From positions 12,575,951 through 12,639,950 of the forward strand of contig NC_064041.1 in the NCBI RefSeq assembly GCF_932526225.1: DNA of 64,000 nucleotides, written 5' to 3'. The number at the start of each line of letters is the position of its first letter. Position 1 is the stretch's first letter. A program made the translations under genes and the position numbers. The notes under the pieces were generated by a model that was given only the letters and a program-made list of their open reading frames with translations, did not search any database and was not told the origin of the DNA. Below, one piece after another: positions 23,601-32,300 of this stretch. Origin of the DNA: Nematostella vectensis. Taxonomy: Eukaryota > Cnidaria > Anthozoa > Actiniaria > Edwardsiidae.

Positions 23601-23990
23601 CTATTCGCCATTTGCACTGACAACCTTTTGTGAAATAGGTGTATGTAGCCAACGTTCCCCGTGGGTTTTAGCCGACCCAGGGAGATGGATGCTCACTGTG
23701 ATATTTATTATCAACAGGTTGACAACTTTCTAAAGGATTTCCAGTCAATGTCATCAGCAACAACCCAGCCGAAGGACCTTGGCCAGAGCTTCGCTGAAGG
23801 ACTAGGTTTCAAGGTTGGCGGATGCAACTATCATTACCTCAGAGAGGTTCTGCACTCTTTAGGAAAGAAAGACAAATTTGGGGGTTTAGTCCAAGAATGG
23901 CGCGAGGGCGGTGACGTGGTATGGGTGTGTCCATCCCACTCTAGACGTGAGAAAAGCACAGTGCAAGTCAAAATACAAGGAAATCACTGA
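5665..23990 (+). CDS. Roco-class multidomain protein: GTPase - RCC1 propeller - filamin - pseudo-Roc - COR - zinc ribbon
   Basis: Exons: 5665-5686 (tentative), 6593-7343, 7641-7864, 11496-11935, 12310-12450, 12544-12722, 13398-13557, 14161-14225, 14556-14829, 15665-16031, 16333-16586, 16893-17135, 17510-18292, 18462-18681, 19127-19777, 20486-20643, 20835-20979, 21322-21440, 22028-22195, 23718-23990. Phases close at all junctions, giving 1879 codons including TGA. Domains by residue: small GTPase 8-190, RCC1 propeller about 335-990, filamin repeat about 1000-1100, degenerate Roc about 1105-1300, COR about 1300-1500, CxxC..CxxC ribbon about 1525-1558, tail to 1878. Roco proteins couple GTP binding to dimerisation through COR; RCC1 propellers bind partners or act as exchange factors. 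Having a GTPase and an RCC1 propeller on one chain suggests intramolecular nucleotide exchange, which is inference. The first exon is the weakest part: it was chosen because ATG..TCA-G ends in the required phase 1 before a good donor (GTAAGA). A cytosolic protein is expected, with no signal peptide or TM segment seen. Confidence 0.8.
5821..5847 (+). repeat. Poly-G tract
   Basis: A run of about 19 consecutive G preceded by GAGGGGGA, in intron 1 of the Roco-like gene. It can form a G-quadruplex on the coding strand. A second G-run follows (TG)n near 6081-6101. Confidence 0.85.
6593..7343 (+). CDS. Exon 2 of the Roco-like gene: N-terminal Rab/Roc-like GTPase domain
   Basis: One 751-bp exon encodes nearly the whole G domain. 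Visible motifs are the P-loop GDAGVGKS (G1), a TTGG switch-I segment (G2), LLDTSGLEEYR (G3, DxxG with E replacing the usual Q), LGCKID (G4, N of NKxD replaced by C) and TSAITGTNV at the G5 position. The P-loop lysine and serine and the G3 aspartate are intact, so nucleotide binding is plausible. There is no C-terminal prenylation motif because the chain continues. It reads equally well as Rab-like or Roc-like; later COR sequences favour calling it part of a Roco protein. A linker of about 140 residues follows. Confidence 0.85.
8836..8945 (+). repeat. Degenerate (CTAA)n microsatellite
   Basis: Runs of ACTAACTAACTA broken by CTGA, CTAG and TTAG variants over roughly 110 bp. Confidence 0.85.
9560..10470 (+). 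pseudogene. Decayed copy of a PIN/nuclease-like repetitive gene family
   Basis: Across several frames one can read TDTQMILHAAYYASDFSTV, IIQSPDTDFLALCITHF, IPVHSIHERLGERL, CDSTSSISGRGKRKPW, TEAFFCNLY and, near the end, a CSCTAKEAK cysteine stub. This order (EADTRMxLHA, SPDTDVLxLxxxHF, FIPVHxI, LTGCDSTSxxSGxGK, F.C.LY, Cys-rich tail) is one I know from a PIN-like family multiplied in cnidarian and other invertebrate genomes. Stops and frameshifts separate the blocks, including TAA within what should be ALTGCDST. Family identity is from memory of the motif order, not a search. Confidence 0.55.
11496..17135 (+). CDS. Exons 4-12 of the Roco-like gene: RCC1 beta-propeller
   Basis: Nine exons (residues 333-1040) encode RCC1-type blades. 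Diagnostic repeats are ALTWGYSPQGALG, VYSCGTGALGALGHGD, WMYAWGLSG, AYSWGRGGNGALGHG, VYTCGSNQYGQLGY, CIMWGKFCYG and LLTCGTGKHGQLGH, with intervening VACG, IGAGQHYACA, MACGAYHTVLLA, VAAGRAHSAF and IACGAFHVAAL strands. That is about seven blades. The small exon 14161-14225 was added because without it the phase from 13557 to 14556 does not close. The last exon of the block, 16893-17135, carries AYFWGQ and then the start of a filamin repeat (LAVVGKPFRCRV). Introns range from 92 bp to over 1 kb and hold several MITEs. Confidence 0.85.
13778..13957 (+). repeat. Intronic duplication, copy 1
   Basis: TATGCTCCCGCTCAATG, AAGTCAC, ATCRGCTWAT, TTTCCTTGCRAA and GTATTTTCAAT..TAACAAAGG recur in the same order at 15377-15582 in a later intron of the same gene. 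Confidence 0.65.
14032..14120. mobile_element. Short MITE with TACAGTG / CACTGTA ends
   Basis: TTACAGTG at the left and TTCCACTGTA at the right enclose about 75 bp with no coding content. TA-flanked CAGTG ends suggest a Tc1/mariner- or pogo-related relic, in an intron of the Roco-like gene. Confidence 0.45.
14959..15243. mobile_element. PIF/Harbinger-like MITE, TSD TAA
   Basis: Ends GGGAGCGGTCATTTATTACTG and CAGTAATTAATGACCTCTCCC are imperfect inverted repeats flanked on both sides by TAA (14956-14958 and 15244-15246). A three-base TWA duplication is typical of PIF/Harbinger. The interior has at least five poly-G runs, up to about 13 G, on the plus strand. Confidence 0.65.
15377..15582 (+). 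repeat. Intronic duplication, copy 2
   Basis: Diverged second copy of 13778-13957, in the intron before exon 15665-16031. It may be an interspersed repeat or the trace of a local duplication in the propeller region. Confidence 0.65.
16587..16892 (+). other. GC-AG intron in the Roco-like gene
   Basis: The donor after 16586 reads AAAG|GCAAGT and the acceptor before 16893 reads TCTCTCTAG. Using this GC donor keeps phase 0 (TTTGK then AYFWGQ). No GT donor nearby would keep both the frame and the RCC1 blade. The strong match of the other donor positions is typical of GC-AG introns. Confidence 0.75.
17510..18292 (+). CDS. Exon 13 of the Roco-like gene: filamin repeat end and degenerate Roc domain
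   Basis: A 783-bp exon (residues 1041-1301). The first part ends a filamin/ABP280 repeat: the YKVSITLDGRHVLGSPFTV block is the signature last strands. The second part has the Roc fold order but broken motifs: LIGSDVSSLKS sits where GxxxxGKS should be (glycine before K is L), VELWGAPPVD replaces DxxG, YVYVWDGLS and LEFWLHILRMQ match the core strand and helix, and HVVFLGVN replaces TKxD. I infer a pseudo-GTPase that keeps the Roc structure for the COR domain. The exon ends in a charged helix, EDKVRESREKQLE. Confidence 0.7.
18462..19777 (+). CDS. Exons 14-15 of the Roco-like gene: COR domain and zinc ribbon
   Basis: Exon 18462-18681 encodes the winged-helix-like COR start (DAVRHLERVGLALAV, then VFLVFDQRWVSHQLLQLEA). 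Exon 19127-19777 continues with FLDLLVKKNLGFFT and KFCFIPCLPSLPGD, the usual COR FIPxLLP step, then a beta-rich part (HVFTAFPIMASNLARDN, IRIVVQSQDKETCQ). It closes with ASCSNCLQSY and VRCDSCKEKV, two CxxC pairs about 30 residues apart, as in the zinc-ribbon insert that follows COR or NACHT modules in many invertebrate signalling proteins. The COR call rests on strand and motif order, not on a profile search. Confidence 0.7.
18713..18800 (+). repeat. AATAAGCGCC-type interspersed repeat
   Basis: TTTACTCGAATAAGCGCCCCC is followed by two more AATAAGCGCC copies within 90 bp. A related fragment, CTCGAATAAGCGCTTCCC, occurs near 16706. Confidence 0.6.
18993..19078. mobile_element. 86-bp MITE, CAGTG..CACTG ends
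   Basis: CAGTGAACCCTGGATTTTACG at the left and CGTAAAATCCATGTTCCACTG at the right form an imperfect TIR. TACTG flanks both sides. Confidence 0.6.
20013..20104 (+). repeat. Near-identical direct duplication, copy 1
   Basis: About 90 bp from AACAAAACTGAATAGACTGT to GAAACTTGGAAAGTTATCA, repeated with only a few differences at 20691-20781. It lies in the intron before exon 20486. Confidence 0.85.
20486..23990 (+). CDS. Exons 16-20 of the Roco-like gene: C-terminal tail
   Basis: Five exons (residues 1592-1878). ICLLPDFQSNTGSVIKGDIL and KYRLYLLCEGNGDG followed by HKGYQITEVNKLL recall the post-COR segment in Roco proteins in which KYRLYFLC and GYxI are recurrent. The helical exon 22028-22195 (LLMQLYPTIGLLSSVSAQIG to KWEKYFKE) joins in phase 0 to 23718-23990, which ends VVWVCPSHSRREKST, the usual closing WVCPxH motif, then QVKIQGNH and TGA. 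The exon at 20835-20979 was needed to supply phase 1 before 21322. A related extra exon candidate lies at 22771-22911. Confidence 0.75.
20691..20781 (+). repeat. Near-identical direct duplication, copy 2
   Basis: Second copy of 20013-20104, in the intron before exon 20835. The pair flanks exon 20486-20643. Confidence 0.85.
22771..22911 (+). other. Candidate alternative or decayed duplicate of exon 22028-22195
   Basis: This stretch is open in phase 0, ends NWEGYFKE|GTATGTG and resembles the previous exon end KWEKYFKE|GTGATT both in protein and in DNA (TGGGAG..ATACTTCAAAGAGGT). Upstream, ILLYYPKLMLFL may match LYPTIGLLSS. The acceptor (GAATGAAAG before 22771) is weak. It could be a cassette or mutually exclusive exon, or a decaying duplicate. 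Reading past the donor stays open to 23172, which suggests nothing by itself. Confidence 0.35.
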
Positions 23991-24130
23991 TTCATATCTG
24001 TACATCAGTAGGGCACTCAGGATTACTCAAAGGGTGAGCGCCATCCAACTCTTAGCATGACAAAAGCACAGTGTGTCAAAATACAAGGAAATCGCTGAGA
24101 TGTATTTTTACTTCTCAAAGGGTAGGCATC
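23931..24130 (+). repeat. Tandem duplication over the Roco-like stop codon
   Basis: 23931-24040 and 24041-24130 share CCATCC.ACTCT, AAAAGCACAGTG, GTCAAAATACAAGGAAATC and CTCAAAGGGT in order. The first copy includes the final codons and the stop; the second is in the 3' UTR or downstream. Confidence 0.75.
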
Positions 24131-24140
24131 ATTCATAAAT

Positions 24141-24217
24141 CGCTTGAGATGGGGCTCGAACCCATGACCCTCAGATTAAAAGTCTTATGCTCTACAATCT
24201 GAGCTAACCAGGTGCTC
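24141..24217 (-). tRNA. tRNA-Lys(TTT)-like sequence, probably pseudogene or tRNA-derived SINE
   Basis: On the minus strand: D arm GCTC..GAGC, anticodon loop CTTTTAA (anticodon TTT), anticodon stem with one mismatch, and a perfect T arm ATGGG-TTCGAGC-CCCAT. The acceptor stem pairs at only about 4 of 7 positions, so a functional tRNA is unlikely. Confidence 0.5.
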
Positions 24218-25057
24218 GTTGTCTTACAAATAAGGTTGAGAAAAAAGTGAACAGCTGGCTTTAGAAAGACAATTTCATATTTTGAAAAAAAGGCATTCTC
24301 AGGGTCATTGTGGACAAGTGAGGATCATTTCAAATTAATTTCCAATTAGCATTGCAACTTAACATCGCTTTAATGTTCTGTGTTTTTAAATGCCATGTAA
24401 AAACGGTGCTGTTTTCGAGCGCTACCGTAACCCAAATCGCTGATTCAAGTAGTTTACTCGAGCAACACAAAGTGGTACAAAATGAAATAAATAAATAAAT
24501 AAATACCTTGTTTATCTGCAACTTCTTGGATGAATTTTCCGATCCAGAAATTAAGGGAAGGAGCCGACACAGATTCCCATGCGCTGTCAAGGTTTTCAAG
24601 ATCGTATAGGTCTTATATTGAAGATTGTTGACTTCTTTGCGGTTATTTTGTTCACTCGGTTAGCACGCCAGTTTTCAAACATGTTGACACACCACTTCTT
24701 CTTGTATCTTGTCGACGCGGGTACAGCTTGCGACAAAGCTACTTCTTCCTCATCTTTACTTTTGGCTTATCTGAACCTTTTAAAAGGCCGCACGATTTCG
24801 TCTTCGCTGGAATCCATTGCTTTTTGACAGCATTAAAACATGGACTTGCTAGAAAATAGCATAAACTTGAGCTATATTCCCAATGGACGCCTCCAGGGAA
24901 ATCAAGACGAACGAAGAACGTGACATGTTCTTAATTTTAGATGGATAGTTAGACAAAGCGCATAGAAATGAAAATCAAAGGATGGAGGAGGGAAATCCAA
25001 ATTTACGTAATTTGGTTGGCTGGCGTCCTGCTAAACAATTAATAAGAATGAGAAGTC
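24218..25057. other. Intergenic stretch between the Roco-like gene and PSMD5
   Basis: I see no gene here. AATAAATAAATAAATAAAT near 24485 could supply the Roco-like polyadenylation signal (AATAAA). Short ORFs lack splice context or family motifs. Confidence 0.5.
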
Positions 25058-25221
25058 ATTTCAAAGCCTCCAATTCGGACTGGACGAGATTTCAAGTCCG
25101 CGCGATTAGTTCCAGTTCGAGGCGCAGCCGAGGAACTAATCCAGTTCGAGGCGCAGCAGAGAACTGGGACTAATCGCGCGGACTTGAAATCCCGTCCAGT
25201 CCTCATTGTCGGCTTTGAAAT
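25058..25221. mobile_element. Palindromic (snap-back) element, 164 bp
   Basis: ATTTCAAAGCC, GGACTGGACGAGATTTCAAG and TCCGCGCGATTAG on the left recur as reverse complements on the right, nearly base for base. The centre has two direct copies of CAGTTCGAGGCGCAGC. Single strands should fold into one long hairpin. Confidence 0.8.
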
Positions 25222-25572
25222 ATTACTTCAAGCATAATAAATTAACTGGAATTGGTAGATCTTTTTTCACATTTATTTTAACAAATAAAATAGGTCTGAT
25301 TTCCACAGAGTAAGAAGCAAAATTTCAAGACAAATTAAAGACACAAGGGGTACAAACTCAGAGCTCTACCAAAACAATAGAGATAACTACAATGGTTTGA
25401 TTGAAATTTGACATTTAATGGAACTATTAGTAAACCATGACAAGGGCCAGATCCATAAACTTTTTAGTATGCCAATTTCCTGCACATAATGCAATTTGTT
25501 TTTAATACCTCCATGTACAACTCTTGTTTGAAGAACCTTTTTCTATGATTTTAAGTAAACAAGGTCTAGGAT

Positions 25573-28500
25573 TCAGTCTGCTCCTTCAAAGGCCACAGCG
25601 GCCTCTGCACGAGCAAAGAATGGTCCCTCTCTTTCATACTCCTGAAGGCGCAGGAAGTAGGGCCGATCAAAGATCTGCTTGGCTGGAGGAAAGTGCACAA
25701 GCTCCTTGATGAGGTCGTACTTGTGCTCTTTGCCGGATTTCTCAAATTCTGTCCGCCGATCTAATAGATACTCTAAGAATCCTGAAAACGGAAAAACGGA
25801 CATAAAGTATCCAACTATTGTCATTTTTCACAACACCATCACCAATCTAGGATCCGAAAAGAATGACTAAAGCGATCCATGGATAAGATCAGGATTCAAT
25901 GTACTGTACATAATATTGTGTGAGTGGATAGTAAACCATGAAAATGTTTATGAGAACTACATAGACTATACATTTTAAATACATTTGAAAATACCGTTAT
26001 GTAGCAGTGTATATTAAGCTTAGTAAATAGATTAAAAGATTACCATTAAAAATATTAGCATTTAAGTATTTATCTTTTTTTCTCCTGTTTATTTTTTCCT
26101 TGCCAGACTTACAGACCACTTCTCAATACTTCTTAACAAGGCACTTCAAGCACTCACTGAAACTTCCTAGCAAACATTGATAAGAAGCCAAGGATCTTAG
26201 CTAACCAAACCACCCTTTATTTACCAGGGCAATTTATCATATCCTACAAATGATACCAAGCATGGCTTTTTAGCAATCACTTTGTGTATACTCACCTGGG
26301 CAGTTAATCATATCCTGCAGTGCCCATTGATACCGAGCCAGGCTTCTTAGCAAACAGAGTGCACTGCATCGCAGCTCCTCAAATGGTTGCTTAGCAACAG
26401 TGAATATAGCCTCGAGTGGTGCCGCTGCCATATTTTTATAAAGCACCTTGGCAAACTCGCATAATTCCTCAGATGGCGTCAACTGCTCAGAGTAAAATAT
26501 TGATGCCAGTGCTTCTAAGGCCCTCTTCCTTAGGTCAACTTGTGACGAGGTTGCATGACCAAAGATGGTTTTCATAATGTGTTTGTTTCTTCCCTGGTTA
26601 TTGAACACTGCTCGTAGACCATCCTCTGAGTGTGCAATGACGCCAATGGTTTCCATGGCAATAGGCATAAGGGTAGGGTCGCCGCAGCTTATCATGGAGT
26701 AGGTTTGCTCAAGGAATTGTGGGTATTGTTGGGTTGTCTCCAGGGGATGGGCAGTGGCAAGGGTTCCAAAGAATTTGATGATCCCTAGGAGAATTCAGAT
26801 TCATTAGCTTTATGTATGTTAGGGTGATTGGTAATAGCATACACAATATTTAAAAAATACTGCTTTTGATTAGGGTTACTGGTATCTGTTTCTCAACTGG
26901 TTGATCACAAGACAAATGGAATGTTAAAAAAGTATGTACAAAGGTTGACCTTAAGGGTGTTGGGACATTTCTTGTTGCTTTTTCATATCTTCAAAAATCA
27001 AAAATCCTAAAATTCACAATTGTAAAATGTTCAAAAAATAATGTGAAAATTTTTTTATTTCAATCTCCTTAAAGAAAATAATAATACACAGGGGTTTTAT
27101 TAGGCCCCGGCGGCCGGTGGAATCGCTGGCTATTTTCCACAGAGCGTCGGCTACTTTTTTTAAAAAGTCTTAAACTAAAAAGACAAAATAACTTCCAATC
27201 CCTATTTATCAATTTCCACCCCCTACTCTGAAAGTTAATAAAAGCCCTGATACAAAAAATAATTGAGTGGGTCACTGTATGTATGTATATACAGTAAATA
27301 CTTGATGAATGATTTGGCATACCTTCAGAGTTCCATGCCAATCAAAACAATGACACTGGTTACTGATACTGTATATATCAATGAATGAGACTACCAAATG
27401 GCATGAATTAAAGTGGCATTGTCACCTGTTTACTTTCGGCCAATTGCGTAACAATCTCAAATGATAAAGAATGCGAAAAATATTTCAAAATATTGAAAGC
27501 AGTGTGTCTATTTGAAGTTTCTTTGAGGATGTGATTGATAATTTAGAGCGAATGGCCTGTTAAATACATATCTCGGGTTCTAATAGATTCTTTGTCTTTT
27601 AATGGTTGAGGTTTCTGTCAGACCTCCGGAAGTAAACTGGTGACAATGCTACGTTAAGTAGGATCACTAGAAAGACTATTGACAAGCTGTAGACTAACTA
27701 GGTGGTACAGTATGTGTAGGCATGCTGGGATCAGGGAAATAAATCAACACAAGGGTGAAAAAGTAAGTTCAACACCTCTGTAAAAACAGAGTAGTTTTGC
27801 TGATGCCACAGTCCCTTCTGTTCTGATAAAGGGTAATAATGTAAATGTTAGTGAAAAGAGTGTGTTTTCTCAGAGGCATAAAACAAACCATTTTAACCTT
27901 GTGTTACCATGTACAGTAATTAAATTTCCTGGTGAACATGCTTGGTTTTTTGACGTTATGCAGGAAGTTTGTCCTACCTGGAATGATCAGGGTTATCAAA
28001 GGGTCCGTCTCTACTTCTAACAGGAGATTGTTGAGTTTCGTAACCACACCCTTCTGGTCAAGGTATTCCAAGCCAGATGGACTAATGCTTGCCAGTTTAG
28101 TCAACAGTTCCAGGCAATTCATCTGGACAAGAACGTCTCTTCCATCCAGCTCTGATATCAGCTTCTCAAAAATACCAGACTCTTTGCAAACATCGAATGC
28201 CTTTGGCGAATGGGCCTGCACTGTGATGTACATATCGTAAACGCGCATGCGCACAGTGTCTTTGGTCTTTAATAACGCGTTAAACTCACTTTGTAAATGG
28301 CTATCGAATAACACTTTGAGACCAGCCTCATGCTTTGCAAGATTTGTAAACACGTTACTTGCAATTTGTGCATTTTTTAGGTGCTCATCCGCCATTCCCC
28401 TCGCGATATAAGATAACAAATCTTCTTTATCCATCAAAGCAAGAACTCCATTCACTGTCCCTGAACATCTCTCCAACTCGATTAAGCAAAGTTCCCGCAC

Positions 28501-28797
28501 ATCTTCAGTGGGATGATTAAGGCCTTCTATAACAGCATCGTGGTATTTTGTAGCGGGGGCATCTGGCTTTTCAAATTTGAGGATATTTTTCAAGATGTTC
28601 TTACAGTAGGTTATCTGGTCTGTGTTCGTTGTTCTAAGGCAGTTGAAAAGCCGTTCACTTGGTATAAGACTCGCTAGGTCTCGAATGTTTGGCGAAGAAC
28701 TGATTAATACACTTAAATCTCGTAAAAACGCGACGATTTCATCTCCAGATGCGTTTGAAATGTTTTCCACGAGTTCTTTACACTTTTCTGCCGCCAT
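25573..28797 (-). CDS. PSMD5: 26S proteasome non-ATPase regulatory subunit 5
   Basis: Exons 28797-27978, 26784-26296 and 25781-25573 on the minus strand join in phase 1 at both introns, giving 505 residues; human PSMD5 has 504. PSMD5 (S5b) is a HEAT/ARM-repeat chaperone that assists assembly of the proteasome base, binding PSMC2-containing intermediates and leaving the mature 26S particle. Matches to the family include KHEAGLKVLFDSHLQSEF, VRMRVYDMYI, GRDVLVQMNCLELLTKLAS, GIIKFFGTLA, a helical repeat with MPIAMETIGVIAHSEDG, and the C-terminal block EYLLDRRTEFEKSGKEHKYD followed by YFLRLQEYEREGPFF and FEGAD. The start overlaps a YY1-like motif. It looks complete and intact. Introns hold a TTAA-flanked MITE. 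Confidence 0.96.
27412..27653. mobile_element. MITE with TTAA target duplication
   Basis: AGTGGCATTGTCACCTGTTTACTTTCGG and CCGGAAGTAAACTGGTGACAATGCTACG are inverted ends, each flanked by TTAA (27408-27411 and 27654-27657). TTAA is used by piggyBac and also by Kolobok elements, so the superfamily is open. Lies in PSMD5 intron 1. Confidence 0.75.
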
Positions 28798-28802
28798 CTT
28801 GG
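28790..28802 (-). promoter_or_regulatory. YY1-like motif overlapping the PSMD5 start codon
   Basis: On the minus strand CCAAGATGGCGGC contains the initiation ATG. AAnATGGCGGC at a start codon is a known class of YY1 element in short-5'UTR housekeeping genes. Confidence 0.6.
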
Positions 28803-29378
28803 AAACTGGATGTGTGCCTGCGAGAATATATGTCAGCGTGAGTCAGCTTTTACCCAGCATCCTAAGCGGGCACGCAGGTTTGTGAAAAGATGATGATGAT
28901 GGCAAAAGTGACGCTTAAAATCATAAAATACACGCATTAATTTTTTTATTGGCGCCTCAATGGAAAGATAATTTGTTTCCATAGTGATACAACTATGGAC
29001 AAAACAATTATGACACAGCCAATATAAGTTACCATCAGATAATGCGAGAGCTGGAGAAGAAGACCCTTGTTCAAAACCTATAAAAAATATAACAAAGAAT
29101 TGCATTACTTATATGCAACCCTAAATTTGGGGAAAAGGGCACTTCTATGACCGAAATGAATTTCCTTACACTTTTATATTGAGATTTTTAGCTCGAGAAA
29201 AACAAGGTTGCTTGTTTGTGGAGCCTGGTGCCGAGTCTGGTCACACGTCACCAAGATGGTGGCCTCTATGGCCTGTTGCAACGAAGCGACACAAATAGCC
29301 TACGATTTCTGCAAGAAACTTGCATCTTATAGAAAATTTACAAAAATGAAGAGATAGAGTGTTTGTCCCTCTCCAAGC
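28798..29378. promoter_or_regulatory. Putative bidirectional promoter PSMD5 / SUCO-like
   Basis: The start codons of two divergent genes are 581 bp apart. A second YY1-like motif, CAAGATGGTGG, lies at about 29260 and no TATA box is obvious. Shared promoter use is inferred from position. Confidence 0.45.
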
Positions 29379-32300
29379 ATGGCAAGTTTTAATGGATTTG
29401 CGCTACTCTTTTGCATTTTTTTCGCCGTATTTAGGTTAGTGTTTTGAATGGCAGGACTGGTTGTTTATCTGGGGTCAAATGGATTCTTACTAAGTTATGA
29501 TGAAACGGCTGAACGGTTATCGCCAGATGATATCCTTACAAGTCGACTTGTACAAATTATCTTATTTGTATCGAATTCCTGACGCTCGTTTCTTATGTGC
29601 TTTATTTTGTAGGACATGCTCTGTTGAAAAACCTGTTAGGATTGCGAAAGCTTCAACGATTGTTTCGTCTTACAAGAAAACTTCTCAAAATCAAGAAAGC
29701 GAGGTACAGAATTTTCCTTTGTTCAACTTGTACAGCACTGTCGCTAGGAGAGAGTATTTTATGATAAGTATTCGGGGAACCTTAATGGGTTATTAGAAAA
29801 TCATAAGAAAAAAACAATACAATAACTTATTCAATGGTTCGCGAACGTTTATTTCCACTATGTGGTAGTACAAATCTAAAATTATTTTGCTTTACTGCAG
29901 TAAGGCTAGACCCTGATTTTGAAGAAATTAAGAATATTATCTATAAACAGTATGCTTTTTCAAATCTGCCCAATGCATATTAGTTAAATTTTATTGCGTG
30001 ACTTCTCGCCTCATTCAAATAGACTCACGAAATAATAAAAAATGTCACGATTTGTAAACGTTTTTAGATTTTAGTAGTAGAGTATTAGTAGTCATACATT
30101 TCCATTACATTTTATATCCTTTTATTTCGTTTAAAAAAAAATCTATCTACATTTTTGGACACTAGCATTCTCTCAAAAACAACTTGAAAACACAAAGCCA
30201 CATTATAAAAGTATTGTAAATTACTGCATTAATGACTTTCCTTGGTTGACTGATTATGCCTGGAGTTGAATGGAATCTTTCTTAAGCAGTGAGATCCAAA
30301 AAGTATAAAAAATATAGTCACAGAATTACCTTGTGACCCTGTTTCTGACTGTACACTGGCATGATTTCTGACTGATTTCTGACTGTACATTAAACCTTTT
30401 AACATTATTGAGGAACCTCTTGTATGTCACATGAATGTTACTGCAGATGGACCTTACTCCTTTTTATAACTCAAACCCTCAGAGGATGCCAAAATATGTT
30501 CTGAGTTAGCATGGATTTTGAGATTATGACTAAAAGTAATGAATTAAAATACTGGTAATGCTCTAGAGAATTCAAAGCACATTGGTCAGACAGGATAAAA
30601 AAATGTCACGCATGCGCAGTTGTCAAAGCGCGACTAGCGAAATCGAGCATGGCGGATTTCACGATAGTTGGCCAGAATTTGGCTAATTTTATGCCGATAA
30701 AAAGCAAATTAAAACAAAACGAACTAATATTTCCTATGTGTTTTAACTAAGAAACGGCTTGGAAGGATTCAAAAGGCAATCTGCTACCGATTCGCTGAAC
30801 ATTTTCCGGATTTTCTGCTATCAATGAGAAGAATGACAGCAACATGGCGCGAAAACAAGCATGAAGACATTGTTTTGTAAAGAAAATAATCAAGATCAGC
30901 TTAACTGTTCCTATGAGATCACTCTGAAAATAGTTTACCTTTATTATGAAAATAAAGACGAATATATAAATATTTAAATATGAAAATAGTTTACCTTTAT
31001 TATCATTACTGACTAGCTACTACGGCTATGGACTTTTTTCCTCACCTGTTGGTATCAGATTTTAAAGTGAACAGCGGGTGAGATTTCCGGAACCAGCCGA
31101 GGTGCTGTTGTAGTCAGCAATGTCACAAATTTTCTGTATCGTTATTATTATTAAAATCTCTGACTTAATAAAACCTCTAAGGTCGCCAAAGATATTGACC
31201 AGCTTATCTTGTGAAACGAAGATTCGGAAATTTGGGCGAACGCAGCTTCTAACTGTTCTTTTCTGAACGGTTGTCTCCCTCCCTCTACTAAACTATTAGT
31301 ACTTACTTATTGAATAGGAAAAAAAAAGATTACTGATATGTATATACAACTTCGGTTGAAGCTAGTTACTTATACAATAATTCATGTCATTTTTGTAATT
31401 AATGTTTAGATGTTAATTGTTGGGGTAATAAAACTCTTTTATTAACTTTTATTGTTGTTACTGTTAGCAATGTTTCTCTGACCCAGGTTTTTGGTGCTTG
31501 TTTATTGGTTGGTCAAGTTTAGCTATATAAAGGTTTACAGTTCAATTAAATGTTCAGTATCACATTTTATTCTAGGTATGAGTACTGTTTTGGCCTCTCT
31601 TCCCTAGGACCAATGCTTTTGTGGTTGAGATGGACATACTGGCTCCCAGGTGATACCCCAAGATTTTGGTTTCGGAGGGATCATTACAGAAATAACCCTA
31701 AATACCTAAATGGATGTGTCTCATACCCTTTAAAGATGTCAATAGAAAACAAAGCAAAACACTATTATATGAACTCTTTACAATTTACTCATTTTTTAAA
31801 AGCATCTATCAACAAACAGGCACACCCATATGATAATTAACCTGATAATTTGACCCAAAAGGCAAAACAACAACCCACAAATTAAAACACACATTCCCAG
31901 AGTTGTTAATTATATTTATAATAGTTAAATCTCAAAAGATTTGTGGATACCAAAATCCTAAATGGAATAGCTCTGCCCCTCCCCTCAAGTGAACTGGCAA
32001 ATCCCCATGTCCAGAAGCTTGGTGGCCATATGAACTTTGGGGTCATTGAGTGTGTAAGTTGTATTGAAAACTGCCAAATCAAACTTCCCATTCAGTGGAA
32101 AAATGTAATAATGTTGCTTAAAATTCACTAAAAAAGCTGGAAAGTTCTTAGTCAAGCAAAGCTTATGACATACAACTTTTAACTGAGAATAAAGTACCAT
32201 TGTGTAATGAATATACCAGATTGTTCTCCCCTACAACTTTTCGTAATGTTGAGAAACAATTTACAACCATACTGCTTTTTTATCTATCCCTGTTTTATGA

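Noticed and set aside
24141..24217. Functional tRNA-Lys gene
   Set aside because: The acceptor stem fails at three of seven pairs and the anticodon stem has a mismatch; kept only as a tRNA-like relic.
31550..31840. Extra SUCO-like exon in the long intron
   Set aside because: Lies inside the 3.4-kb TIR element, composition is intronic and phases do not demand another exon.
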